A stretch of DNA of 64,000 bases, from contig JBOFKD010000315.1 of the NCBI GenBank assembly GCA_051657165.1, positions 1-64,000 of the forward strand. The letters are read 5' to 3'. Below, in pieces: positions 8,091-15,701 of the stretch. Numbering within the stretch: position 1 is the first letter of the stretch; each line of letters begins with the position of its first letter. This DNA is from UBA7332 sp051657165. GTDB lineage: Bacteria; Bacteroidota; Bacteroidia; Bacteroidales; UBA7332. The notes under the pieces were generated by a model. That model was not told the origin of the DNA and did no database searches. It worked only from the letters and a program-made list of their open reading frames with translations. Position numbers and translations under genes: made by a program.

Positions 8091-10748
8091 ATGTGGAAAT
8101 TCAGAAAAAAGAAAAAAGGAAACAACACATTTCGTTTCAACACCGAAAAAATATTCCTCGTAGCCTCGCAACCTTTGAAATCAATCTTTGGTTACCTTGA
8201 GACTTCCCGCGGAGGTCTGACCGAAGCCGAAGCTCTTAAACGGTTAACGCGTTATGGTACGAATGAGATAGCAAAAGAGCAACAGGTAAATCGCCTTGTT
8301 CTGTTTTGTAAGACATTTATAAACCCCTTTATAGGAGTTCTGATGGCGCTGGCTGTTATATCCCTGGTTATTGATGTTTTAATGGCTGAGCCGGCAGAGC
8401 GGGAGTGGACAAGTGTCAGTGTGATTGTATCCATGGTGATGCTGAGTGCGATTATTCGTTTCGTTCAGGAAGTTAAATCCGGGAAAGCATCTCAGGCATT
8501 GCAGCGAATGGTGAAAAACACAGCAACCGTTATTCGTAATAGTGATAATCATGGTGTTGAGGTGAATATCTCGGAGCTGGTACCCGGTGATTTGGTTTAT
8601 CTCTCGGCAGGGGATATGATACCGGCAGATATCAGACTCGTGGAGTCGAAAGACTTATTCATCAGTCAGTCATCACTTACAGGAGAATCCGATGCGGTAG
8701 AAAAACAACCGGAGTTACTCTCTAAATCGCATAAAACAGGCAGTGTTATCGAGCTGGATAATATTTGTTTTATGGGTTCGAACGTAATTAGCGGTTCTGC
8801 GATCGGGATTGTTTTCGAAACCGGCCGTACCACTTATCTGGGAAGTATTGCCAAAAGTCTGGTAGGTGTCAGAGCGCAAACCAGCTTTGATAAAGGAATT
8901 AATAATGTTAGTCTTCTGCTGATCCGTTTTATGCTTGTAATGGTTCCTTTTGTTTTCCTGATAAACGGAGTGACAAAAGGAGACTGGTTTGAAGCATTTA
9001 TATTTGCTGTATCTATAGCTGTCGGACTGACTCCCGAAATGCTGCCAATGATTGTAACTACGAATCTGGCTAAAGGGGCAATCATGATGTCCCGTAAAAA
9101 ATGTATTGTGAAGAATCTGAACTCTATTCAGAATTTCGGAGCAATGAATATTCTGTGTACGGATAAAACAGGTACACTGACCAGAGATCAGGTTATTCTT
9201 GAGAAATATATGGATACGCATGGAAATGAGGAAGATAAAAGAGTGCTTCGTCATGCCTATTTTAATAGTTACTTCCAGACCGGATTAAAAAATCTGATAG
9301 ACCGGGCTATTCTTTCACATGTGAAAGAGCTGGAGCTGGAACATTTGCGTGAGTCTTATAAAAAGATTGATGAAATTCCGTTTGACTTCAATCGTCGCCG
9401 AATGTCTGTGGTAGTCGAAGATTCGCAGGGGAAACGACAGATCATAACGAAAGGAGCAGTTGAAGAAATGCTTGCTATTTGTACGCATGTCGAAATGAAC
9501 GGAACGGTATCTCCGTTAAATGGAGAGTCTCTGCAGCAGGCCCTTAATCTGAGCAATAGTCTCAACCGCGAAGGAATGCGTGTGCTGGCAATCGCTCATA
9601 AAAGCTTTGTCGAAAAAGCCGGAGAGTTTAACATAGAGGATGAAAACGAGATGGTTCTGATCGGATTCCTGGCTTTCCTGGATCCTCCGAAATCATCTGC
9701 GCGCGAAGCTATTACGTCCCTTCATGAAAAAGGGGTTGAAGTGAAAGTACTCTCAGGAGATAATATGGCTGTAGTGAAAACGATTTGTCGTCAGGTAGGA
9801 GTTGATACATCGTATGCGCTTATCGGACCTGATATTGAAAATATGCCCGATGCTGAACTAGAGGCTCTTCTGCCTAAGGTACATGTTTTTGCAAAACTAA
9901 CACCTCTTCAGAAAACACGTATTATTTCCCTTCTTCAGAATATGGGAAATACCGTAGGCTTTTTGGGCGATGGAATCAATGATGCTTCCGCACTGCGTCA
10001 GTCCGATATCGGGATATCGGTAGATACAGCCGTGGATATCGCAAAAGAGAGTGCAGATATTATATTACTGGATAAAGATCTGATGGTACTCGAAGAAGGC
10101 GTTATTGAAGGGCGTAAAACTTTCGGAAACATTATGAAATATATCAAGATGACCGCGAGTTCAAATTTTGGAAATATGTTCAGCGTGATGGCAGCCAGTG
10201 CTTTTTTGCCATTTCTGCCTATGATGCCTATTCACTTGCTCATTCAGAATCTTTTGTATGATATATCTCAAACAACTATTCCGTTTGATCGTATGGATAA
10301 AGAATATCTGTTGAAACCTCGTAAATGGGATGCTTCGGATCTGAGTCGTTTTATGATTTATATCGGACCGATTAGTTCGATATTTGATATAACTACTTAT
10401 TTGCTGATGTGGTATGTCTTTAAGTGTCAGTCACCGGAGCACCAGAGTCTGTTTCAGACAGGTTGGTTCGTAGAAGGATTATTATCTCAGACATTAATCG
10501 TGCATATGATACGTACACGCCGCATTCCGTTTATCCAGAGTCGTGCATCCTGGTCGGTTCTTTCGCTGACGTTGCTGATTTCAGGAGTAGGCATTCTGAT
10601 TCCGTATACATCATTCGGAGCATCCATCGGGCTTGTACCTCTTCCGATGAACTACTATCCATGGTTAATCGTTACATTATTAGGGTATTGTACGATGACT
10701 CAGCTCGTAAAACAATGGTACATTAAACGTTTTACACGCTGGTTGTAA
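8091..10748 (+). CDS. mgtA: magnesium-translocating P-type ATPase
   Basis: An 885-residue P3B-type ATPase that imports Mg2+ across the inner membrane using ATP. Visible are the actuator-domain SLTGES (about 195-200), the M4 motif VGLTPEMLPM (about 311-320), the phosphorylation site CTDKTGTLT (Asp358), a nucleotide-binding region around 430-470, the hinge motif GDGINDA (about 625-631), and a C-terminal six-helix block ending near residue 870. The M4 motif with TPEMLPMI is diagnostic for MgtA/MgtB. The basic N-terminus (FRKKKKG) is normal for the family. The two-component pair and tandem operator repeats upstream suggest its transcription is controlled by that pair. The outer membrane protein 36 bases downstream is probably in the same transcript. 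Confidence 0.95.
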   Translation: MWKFRKKKKGNNTFRFNTEKIFLVASQPLKSIFGYLETSRGGLTEAEALKRLTRYGTNEIAKEQQVNRLVLFCKTFINPFIGVLMALAVISLVIDVLMAEPAEREWTSVSVIVSMVMLSAIIRFVQEVKSGKASQALQRMVKNTATVIRNSDNHGVEVNISELVPGDLVYLSAGDMIPADIRLVESKDLFISQSSLTGESDAVEKQPELLSKSHKTGSVIELDNICFMGSNVISGSAIGIVFETGRTTYLGSIAKSLVGVRAQTSFDKGINNVSLLLIRFMLVMVPFVFLINGVTKGDWFEAFIFAVSIAVGLTPEMLPMIVTTNLAKGAIMMSRKKCIVKNLNSIQNFGAMNILCTDKTGTLTRDQVILEKYMDTHGNEEDKRVLRHAYFNSYFQTGLKNLIDRAILSHVKELELEHLRESYKKIDEIPFDFNRRRMSVVVEDSQGKRQIITKGAVEEMLAICTHVEMNGTVSPLNGESLQQALNLSNSLNREGMRVLAIAHKSFVEKAGEFNIEDENEMVLIGFLAFLDPPKSSAREAITSLHEKGVEVKVLSGDNMAVVKTICRQVGVDTSYALIGPDIENMPDAELEALLPKVHVFAKLTPLQKTRIISLLQNMGNTVGFLGDGINDASALRQSDIGISVDTAVDIAKESADIILLDKDLMVLEEGVIEGRKTFGNIMKYIKMTASSNFGNMFSVMAASAFLPFLPMMPIHLLIQNLLYDISQTTIPFDRMDKEYLLKPRKWDASDLSRFMIYIGPISSIFDITTYLLMWYVFKCQSPEHQSLFQTGWFVEGLLSQTLIVHMIRTRRIPFIQSRASWSVLSLTLLISGVGILIPYTSFGASIGLVPLPMNYYPWLIVTLLGYCTMTQLVKQWYIKRFTRWL

Positions 10749-10784
10749 AATCAAATTATTAACTTCCACGCTCAGGAATCAGGT

Positions 10785-11846
10785 ATGAAATATTTAATCC
10801 TATTGTTAAGCGGATTAGTATCCGGATTAACACTGTTATTGAGCGACGGACTGAAAGCACAAACTAAAATTACGGCTGAACTTCTGTTAACCTCGGAAGT
10901 TCAGACCGGTTTTGGCTCTTTTGTCAAAGGTGTAAATCTCCTGCAATGTAACGGAAGCATTCATTTTGCTCCGAAAAATTCATACAAAGGAGGCAATCTG
11001 TCCGTACAACTTATAACACCCCTCAGAACATCAGATATCACTGTTTGCAATGACTTACAGGGATTCTCTAATATCGAAGCCGGCAATCATTTTTTTACTC
11101 CTTTTCTTTTTGGTTATACGCAGTATTTTAAAAAAGGACTTGTTTTTGCCGGATTGCGAAATGTAAATGAAGATTATTTTACAACTGATTATACAGTTCT
11201 TTTCACACAGAGTTCAGCAGGAATACATCCTACATTATCCGGAAATTTCGAAATGCCGAACTATCCATTCACGGCTCCCGGACTATTTGTAGAGTATCTT
11301 CCTCAACCTTATATCCGCTTGCGTACGTCTCTTTATAATGGAGCCTCAGGAGCATTGTCCGTATTAGCTCCACATCCGTTTCACTTTAGTTATAACCCAC
11401 ATGGGATATTCATATTACAGGATATGTTATTTGAAAAATGGGATTTCCGTGTTAATATAGGAGGAATGACACATCTTTCAGCAAATGCATACAAAAGAGG
11501 TGGTGTCATTTGGGGAGTTCTTGAAAAACCAATTATTGAAACATCGTCAATGGAGTTAGGAGTGATAATGGAAGGGTCCTGTGCATTTATGCGTAATCCG
11601 ACCTGTCGTTCTTTTGGGTCATTCGGTTTTGTGGGTGATGGCCTGATTGGGAAAAAAGGAAAGAGTATAATTATTTCTCAAATATTCTATGCGGGCTATG
11701 AATCCGGGAATGAATTTGATCTGGAAATAAACTGGATATATCGCCCTTTAAAATATTTACAGATTCAGCCGGCATTGCATTTGATTGTAACCGACAAAGT
11801 GCACCCTGTGGGTTTGCTTCGGCTTTCACTGGACTTTAAAGTTTAG
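10785..11846 (+). CDS. putative outer membrane beta-barrel protein
   Basis: A 353-residue protein with a Sec signal peptide (hydrophobic to about residue 20, cleavage near LKAQT at about 25). The rest is rich in alternating amphipathic strands with aromatic girdles (YTQYFKKGLVFAGL, YIRLRTSLYNG) and ends LLRLSLDFKV, close to the terminal-strand signal of Bam-assembled barrels. No named family is recognised. It follows mgtA by 36 bases, so it may be co-induced with Mg2+ uptake and could allow cation passage across the outer membrane; that role is inference from position only. Confidence 0.65.
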   Translation: MKYLILLLSGLVSGLTLLLSDGLKAQTKITAELLLTSEVQTGFGSFVKGVNLLQCNGSIHFAPKNSYKGGNLSVQLITPLRTSDITVCNDLQGFSNIEAGNHFFTPFLFGYTQYFKKGLVFAGLRNVNEDYFTTDYTVLFTQSSAGIHPTLSGNFEMPNYPFTAPGLFVEYLPQPYIRLRTSLYNGASGALSVLAPHPFHFSYNPHGIFILQDMLFEKWDFRVNIGGMTHLSANAYKRGGVIWGVLEKPIIETSSMELGVIMEGSCAFMRNPTCRSFGSFGFVGDGLIGKKGKSIIISQIFYAGYESGNEFDLEINWIYRPLKYLQIQPALHLIVTDKVHPVGLLRLSLDFKV

Positions 11847-11890
11847 GACACGAAATACCTGAATGCAGGAGGGAGTATGATAAGCTTTAC

Positions 11891-11968
11891 TTTGCAAGTA
11901 GCAAATTGAAATTAGCAAGTAGCAAAATAAATTTTGCAAGTAGCAAACTTTCATTTGCCGGCAGCAAA
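11891..11968 (+). repeat. four-unit 21-bp phased array, core TTTGCAAGTAGCAAA
   Basis: 15-base cores start at 11891, 11912, 11933 and 11954, exactly 21 bp apart. Copies 1 and 3 are TTTGCAAGTAGCAAA, copy 2 is TTAGCAAGTAGCAAA, copy 4 is TTTGCCGGCAGCAAA. Each is a dyad with TTTGC and GCAAA arms and a 5-base centre; the 6-base spacers differ in sequence. The same core, number and period recur at 38713-38790. Confidence 0.9.
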
Positions 11969-12071
11969 TGAATCCAGTCGGATAAACTTCTGTTCCGCTT
12001 CAAAACAAGAATTGTAAATCTTTGCTTTTCCAACCGTATATATTTGTCAGAATAAACCGCCAATTAGTAGC

Positions 12072-12247
12072 TATATCTGTATGATTTAGTTGCATTGACC
12101 GTATCCTTTAGAAATCCGGTCCGGAGCGGTTCTGATTCCGCCCCGGACCGGTTCTATTTCCGCTCCGGAGCGGATTGTATTCCGGTCCGGAGCGGAAATA
12201 GAAATCAACCGTATCTTGTAACTAAACCATCCGTATATAAAAAATAA
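12072..12247 (+). repeat. 22-bp lattice of CYGTAT units interrupted by the GC-rich array
   Basis: CTGTAT at 12077 and CCGTAT at 12099, 12209 and 12231 all fall on one 22-bp grid. The middle gap (110 bp) equals five periods; removing the 88-bp GC-rich array (12116-12203) leaves four consecutive units at 22 bp. Another CCGTAT at 12034 is one base off the grid. An imperfect inverted pair (GATTTAGTTGCA at 12083, and the complement of TGTAACTAAACC at 12218) is centred on the inner array. Confidence 0.7.
12116..12195 (+). repeat. four-unit 22-bp phased array of GC-rich palindromes
   Basis: 14-base cores start at 12116, 12138, 12160 and 12182. They are CCGGTCCGGAGCGG (twice), CCGCCCCGGACCGG and the perfect palindrome CCGCTCCGGAGCGG. 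The spacers are 8 bases and AT-rich (TTCTGATT, TTCTATTT, ATTGTATT). The GC content of the cores is sharply unlike the surrounding sequence. Confidence 0.9.
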
Positions 12248-12278
12248 TTCCTCCTTTGTTCCGGCTAATCTATACGTA

Positions 12279-12302
12279 TATTCGCTTGCGTTTAAGCGAA
12301 TA
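12279..12302 (+). repeat. short hairpin
   Basis: TATTCGCTT (12279-12287) and AAGCGAATA (12294-12302) form a perfect 9-bp stem with a 6-base loop. No T-run follows, so it is not an obvious terminator. Confidence 0.5.
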
Positions 12303-12392
12303 TAGCACTGAGCAGATAATAATAGACAAATAATAGTGAGATTATGTATCCTTTCTTTTTATTCTTTACAAACTCAATATTTTGCTAAATTT

Positions 12393-12538
12393 TACCGTCA
12401 CCCGTCACCTCCTCTTGCAAGTGACTGATTAATAGTGGGATATGGGTGACGGTAGAGGGTGACGGCAAATTCAGGCTGCCGTCACCCTTAAGCGGTTGGT
12501 AATCAGTGATTATTTACTAAAGGTGACGGATGACGGTA
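12393..12538. repeat. 146-bp block with 17-bp inverted ends (MITE-like) and an internal hairpin
   Basis: The left end TACCGTCACCCGTCACC (12393-12409) and right end GGTGACGGATGACGGTA (12522-12538) are inverted repeats with one mismatch. Inside, AGGGTGACGGCA (12456-12467) and TGCCGTCACCCT (12477-12488) form a perfect 12-bp stem, and GGGTGACGG occurs again at 12444. There is no open frame and no transposase. It could be a miniature transposable element, a structured RNA or a protein-binding array; no clear target-site duplication is seen. Confidence 0.5.
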
Positions 12539-12563
12539 CAAAAATTAGAATTTTAATGGTATA

Positions 12564-13940
12564 TCATTGTTGTATGGGCATTGACTTTAGTTTTCTGTAA
12601 ACAAGTATAACGGAGATCAGAAAAGTCAGACTTTCGGCAATCGGGATAGTGAGCCATATACCTTCTATCCCTATGAAATGAGGTAGAAGGAGGATGCCGG
12701 CTATCGTAAAGATCAATCCTCTGAGAGATGCTATAATCACAGATATTTTTGCATTAGCCATGCCTGTGAAAAAGCTGGACGAGAGAATGTTGAACCCGCT
12801 TGTCAGAAATGCAAAAGCATAGATTGCTGCACCATGTGAAGCAATGGTAATAATCGTTCCGTCATTTTCGCGAAAAAAGAAAGAAATAATCGTCTGGCTA
12901 AAAAAGAAAAGGATTGAAAAGAGGATCAATCCAATGATAATATTTGTACGGTAGCCGAGAAACAAAACTTTCTTGACGCGCTTTATCAGATTCGCGCCAT
13001 AGTTATAGCTGATAATCGGTATAATCCCATCCGAAATGCCCAGGAAAACAGTTGTGCCGACGAAAAAGACATAATTAATCACCGTAAAAGCAGCTACGCC
13101 ACTCTCTCCCAGATATTTCATAAGGGTAATGTTAAACAAAAACGTACTGATTCCTGCCGCCAGTTCGGTAAGTCCTTCGGATGATCCGTTATAAAACATC
13201 TCTTTCAATAACCGCATACGGAATCGTCCGGATTGTACAGAGATAATATTCTTTTTATTGAAAACAATCAGAAACGAGAATATACCTCCCGAACAAAAGG
13301 CGAATCCTGTAGCCAGTCCGGTTCCCATTGTTCCCCAGCCAAAGATTTGTATGAAAACCCAGTTGAATATAACATTGAGCAGAACGGCTCCGGAGATGAT
13401 CGACATCGCATAACGCGGATGTCCGATTGCCTTGATCATGAAGTCTGAATAATATACCGGACCCAGAAACGGGACAAAAGGGAAAAGTCCTGCCATATAA
13501 CCTTTGGCTAATGGAAGTAATAATTCATTCGCCCCAAGCAGACGTGCCAGAGGATCGAGTAATCCAAGCGTAAATGCAGCGAGAAACGTACTTGACGCTA
13601 GAATAGCAATAAATCCTGTGGTCATTGCGTCATTGGCTTCGCTATAGTTCTTTTTACCCAGATTGATACTGACAATAGTCTGGCTTCCGATACCTATAAT
13701 TACAGATAAAGCAATAATCAGACTGAATAGAGGCAAAACAAGACTGACCGCAGCCAGAGCATCAGCCCCCAGCAGATTGCCTACCATCAGCCCGTCTACA
13801 ATAGATTGTATGCCAATAAACAAAAGTCCAATGACTCCCGGTATAGAATAATGGGCAAATAATCTGCCGATACTTTGAGAGCCAAGCGCTTTTTCGCTTT
13901 CAGAAATATAAGCCTCTTCTTCGTGTATAATCTGATTCAT
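12564..13940 (-). CDS. MATE family multidrug/cation exporter
   Basis: A 458-residue transporter with about 12 membrane helices. The N-terminal half carries the NorM/DinF-like pattern SIGRLFAHYSIPGVIGLLFIG followed by QSIVDGLMVGNLLGADALAA (about 38-57), and the second half repeats it (GISDGIIPIISYNYGA). It exports organic cations in exchange for Na+ or H+; the substrate is unknown. ATG at 13940 is preferred over the far upstream start at 14000 because the extra 20 residues (rich in Tyr, Ile and Asp) do not resemble the family and the cytosolic N-terminus MNQIIHEEE fits. It is a single-gene unit, convergent with the outer membrane protein gene across the repeat region. Confidence 0.88.
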   Translation of the reverse strand: MNQIIHEEEAYISESEKALGSQSIGRLFAHYSIPGVIGLLFIGIQSIVDGLMVGNLLGADALAAVSLVLPLFSLIIALSVIIGIGSQTIVSINLGKKNYSEANDAMTTGFIAILASSTFLAAFTLGLLDPLARLLGANELLLPLAKGYMAGLFPFVPFLGPVYYSDFMIKAIGHPRYAMSIISGAVLLNVIFNWVFIQIFGWGTMGTGLATGFAFCSGGIFSFLIVFNKKNIISVQSGRFRMRLLKEMFYNGSSEGLTELAAGISTFLFNITLMKYLGESGVAAFTVINYVFFVGTTVFLGISDGIIPIISYNYGANLIKRVKKVLFLGYRTNIIIGLILFSILFFFSQTIISFFFRENDGTIITIASHGAAIYAFAFLTSGFNILSSSFFTGMANAKISVIIASLRGLIFTIAGILLLPHFIGIEGIWLTIPIAESLTFLISVILVYRKLKSMPIQQ

Positions 13941-14003
13941 AAAGTGGATTGGTTTAATGTCATAAAGATAATCGTTTATTCCGATAAAATAAATAAACAC
14001 ATT

Positions 14004-14035
14004 ATTGCCTACCTCTCCACTTTTATTTAGGTTTG
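14004..14035 (+). promoter_or_regulatory. promoter of the nitroreductase-CPBP operon
   Basis: ATTG (14004-14007), a 20-bp spacer and TAGGTTTG (14028-14035) fit the Bacteroides -33/-7 pattern. The start would be near 14042, giving a leader of about 115 nt to the ATG at 14159. Confidence 0.6.
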
Positions 14036-14158
14036 TGCTTCAAAAGATATTTAGAAGTGTTGAGCTCATCACGACTTTTGGGCATTAATCCATTTTTTGC
14101 TTTTCGAAAAGTCATGATGACCCCAATCTCGAGTAATGGAATTAGAAAATAATAAGAT

Positions 14159-14725
14159 ATGAATGTTTTGGATTTGATGCGCAGGTGCAGAAGTTATCGT
14201 CGTTTTGATGCATCGTATGATATTTATAGAAATGAGCTTTTACAATTAGTAAACTTAGCTCGTCTGGCTCCATCAGCCCGAAATATGCAACCATTACGTT
14301 TTCGGTTGGTTTATTCAAAAAGTGAATGTGACCTTGTTTTTCCTCATCTGGCATGGGCGGGGTATCTGAAGGACTGGAATGGTCCTGAAGAGTCTGAGCG
14401 TCCGACTGCTTATATCGTTGTGACCCGCGATACGACATTGAGTGATCAGATATTCTGTGATGATGGTCTGGCCATGCAGGCTATGCTACTTGGTGCTGTT
14501 GAAATGGGATTGGGTGGTTGTATTGTCGGATCTTTCAAACGCAAGGAGATACAGGAAGCATTAAAGATTGATGAAAGATACGAATTACTTTATGTGCTTG
14601 CTTTGGGTAAACCTGCTGAGGAAGTAGTGCTGGAAGATATGGTTGACGGAGATGTAAAATACTGGCGAAGTTCAGATGGTACACATCATGTGCCTAAAAG
14701 AAAGCCGGAAGATTTGATATTATAA
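14159..14725 (+). CDS. nitroreductase-family flavoprotein
   Basis: A 188-residue FMN-dependent oxidoreductase. The FMN-phosphate motif RRCRSYRRF (about 8-16), the helix with LARLAPSARNMQPLRF (about 33-48), the glycine-rich LGAVEMGLGGCIVGSF (about 109-124) and the closing LALGKPAEE (about 149-157) are typical. Such enzymes reduce nitroaromatics, quinones or enones with NAD(P)H in the cytoplasm; the physiological substrate is unknown. It starts the transcript from the 14004-14035 promoter, and the CPBP gene begins 11 bases after its stop. Confidence 0.9.
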   Translation: MNVLDLMRRCRSYRRFDASYDIYRNELLQLVNLARLAPSARNMQPLRFRLVYSKSECDLVFPHLAWAGYLKDWNGPEESERPTAYIVVTRDTTLSDQIFCDDGLAMQAMLLGAVEMGLGGCIVGSFKRKEIQEALKIDERYELLYVLALGKPAEEVVLEDMVDGDVKYWRSSDGTHHVPKRKPEDLIL

Positions 14726-14736
14726 TTTAGAAGAAA

Positions 14737-15612
14737 ATGAAACAGGGCATATTTAAACATTTTTCGATTTTTCGGAAACTATTATTTTTCGTGGCTATGT
14801 TCTTTGTTGGTTCGGTGTTTGTCTCCGGATTGGCTTTAGTCATGCAGTTGATGCAACTACAGGGTAGTTTGCTGTTGAAACTGACACAGGTTTTCTCTGC
14901 GATATTCCTGTTTGTATTTCCGGCGGTATCGTCGGCGTATGTGTTTTCAGACAATTGGAAGCATTATATTTATCTGGATAACCCCGTGCGGATTGATAAA
15001 ATAATCTATGCCGGAGTGATGGCCCTGACTATGCAGCCTTTCCTTTCCTGGCTGGTTTACTGGAATAATCAGGTGAAACTGCCTGAAGCTCTGAATAGCT
15101 GGGAGGTGTGGATGCGTAGTATGGAAGATCAGATGTTTGAAACCATGCAGACACTTCTGGCTACAACCTCTGTGGGTTCATTGATTGTGAATATTCTTAT
15201 TATTGCTGTGCTTACTGCGATCGGAGAAGAGTTTTTCTTCCGGGGTGCATTGCAACGTATGTTTTCCGATGCAACGAAAAAGCCTTATCTGGCAGCTGTT
15301 TTGATTGGGATTCTTTTTAGTGCGATTCATATGCAGTTTTACGGATTTATTCCGCGTGCAGTTATGGGAATTCTTTTCGGTGTAATGGTTGTGCAGTCCC
15401 GTTCGCTTCTGTTGCCAATCACAGCACACGCGGTGAATAATGCTTATGGGGTCTTTATGTATTATTACTGTACGAAAAATGATATTCCCGTTGAAACATT
15501 TGACAATCCCTCAGAAGCTCCATCTATATGGATTGTTATTCTGAGTGTGGTGGTTAGTGGTTTATTATATACTTCCATATTACGGATTATTCGGGCGAAA
15601 AATAAAGAATAA
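14737..15612 (+). CDS. CPBP family intramembrane glutamic protease
   Basis: A 291-residue polytopic membrane protein of the CAAX-protease/bacteriocin-processing (Abi, Rce1-like) family. The three conserved motifs are visible: EEFFFRGALQ (Glu164-Glu165, Arg169), FSAIHMQFYG (His198) and ITAHAVNNAYG (His231, Asn235). Several hydrophobic helices surround them. Substrates of bacterial CPBP proteins are mostly unknown; roles in protein processing and in immunity to self-made bacteriocins have been reported, but no bacteriocin gene is nearby. It lies 11 bases after the nitroreductase. Confidence 0.9.
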   Translation: MKQGIFKHFSIFRKLLFFVAMFFVGSVFVSGLALVMQLMQLQGSLLLKLTQVFSAIFLFVFPAVSSAYVFSDNWKHYIYLDNPVRIDKIIYAGVMALTMQPFLSWLVYWNNQVKLPEALNSWEVWMRSMEDQMFETMQTLLATTSVGSLIVNILIIAVLTAIGEEFFFRGALQRMFSDATKKPYLAAVLIGILFSAIHMQFYGFIPRAVMGILFGVMVVQSRSLLLPITAHAVNNAYGVFMYYYCTKNDIPVETFDNPSEAPSIWIVILSVVVSGLLYTSILRIIRAKNKE

Positions 15613-15651
15613 CAGATATTCCGGCTTAAAATACAACTTTAATAACCTTAA

Positions 15652-15680
15652 CAGGGGCTTTCGCTCATAGAAAGTCCCTG
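15652..15680 (+). other. leader hairpin ahead of the golvesin-domain protein
   Basis: CAGGGGCTTTC (15652-15662) pairs with GAAAGTCCCTG (15670-15680), with one G-T pair and a 7-base loop. It lies 22 bases before the ATG at 15702 and is not followed by a T-run. It may be a weak terminator after the CPBP gene or a leader element of the next gene. Confidence 0.45.
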
Positions 15681-15701
15681 CATAATATTGAAAAAAGATA
15701 G

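Larger units (their letters stand above)
11847..12563. other. 717-base non-coding region packed with phased repeats
   Basis: This lies between the convergent outer membrane protein and MATE genes. I find no convincing gene in it. It holds, left to right, a four-unit 21-bp array (11891-11968), a 22-bp lattice of CYGTAT units (12072-12247) enclosing a GC-rich four-unit array (12116-12195), a hairpin (12279-12302), two ATAATAG copies 11 bp apart (12319 and 12330), and a 146-bp block with inverted ends (12393-12538). Each is listed separately. Confidence 0.8.

Noticed and set aside
8715..9254. Long minus-strand open frame inside mgtA
   Set aside because: It lies wholly inside a well-supported ATPase gene, has no family resemblance, and its composition is that of a reverse-frame shadow.
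11891..11968. CRISPR array
   Set aside because: The units are 15-base cores with 6-base spacers and only four copies; true arrays have repeats and spacers of about 25-45 bases and usually cas genes, none of which are here.
12034..12039. A fifth CCGTAT unit of the lattice
   Set aside because: It is one base off the 22-bp grid and the position between it and 12077 has no matching unit, so it is left as a note only.
12444..12488. Terminator for the MATE gene
   Set aside because: The hairpin is strong but no T-run follows on the minus strand, and it lies about 75 bases past the stop; it is better described as part of the GTGACGG block.
15178..15429. Minus-strand small ORF inside the CPBP gene
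   Set aside because: It is antisense to conserved protease motifs and has no promoter or recognisable product.
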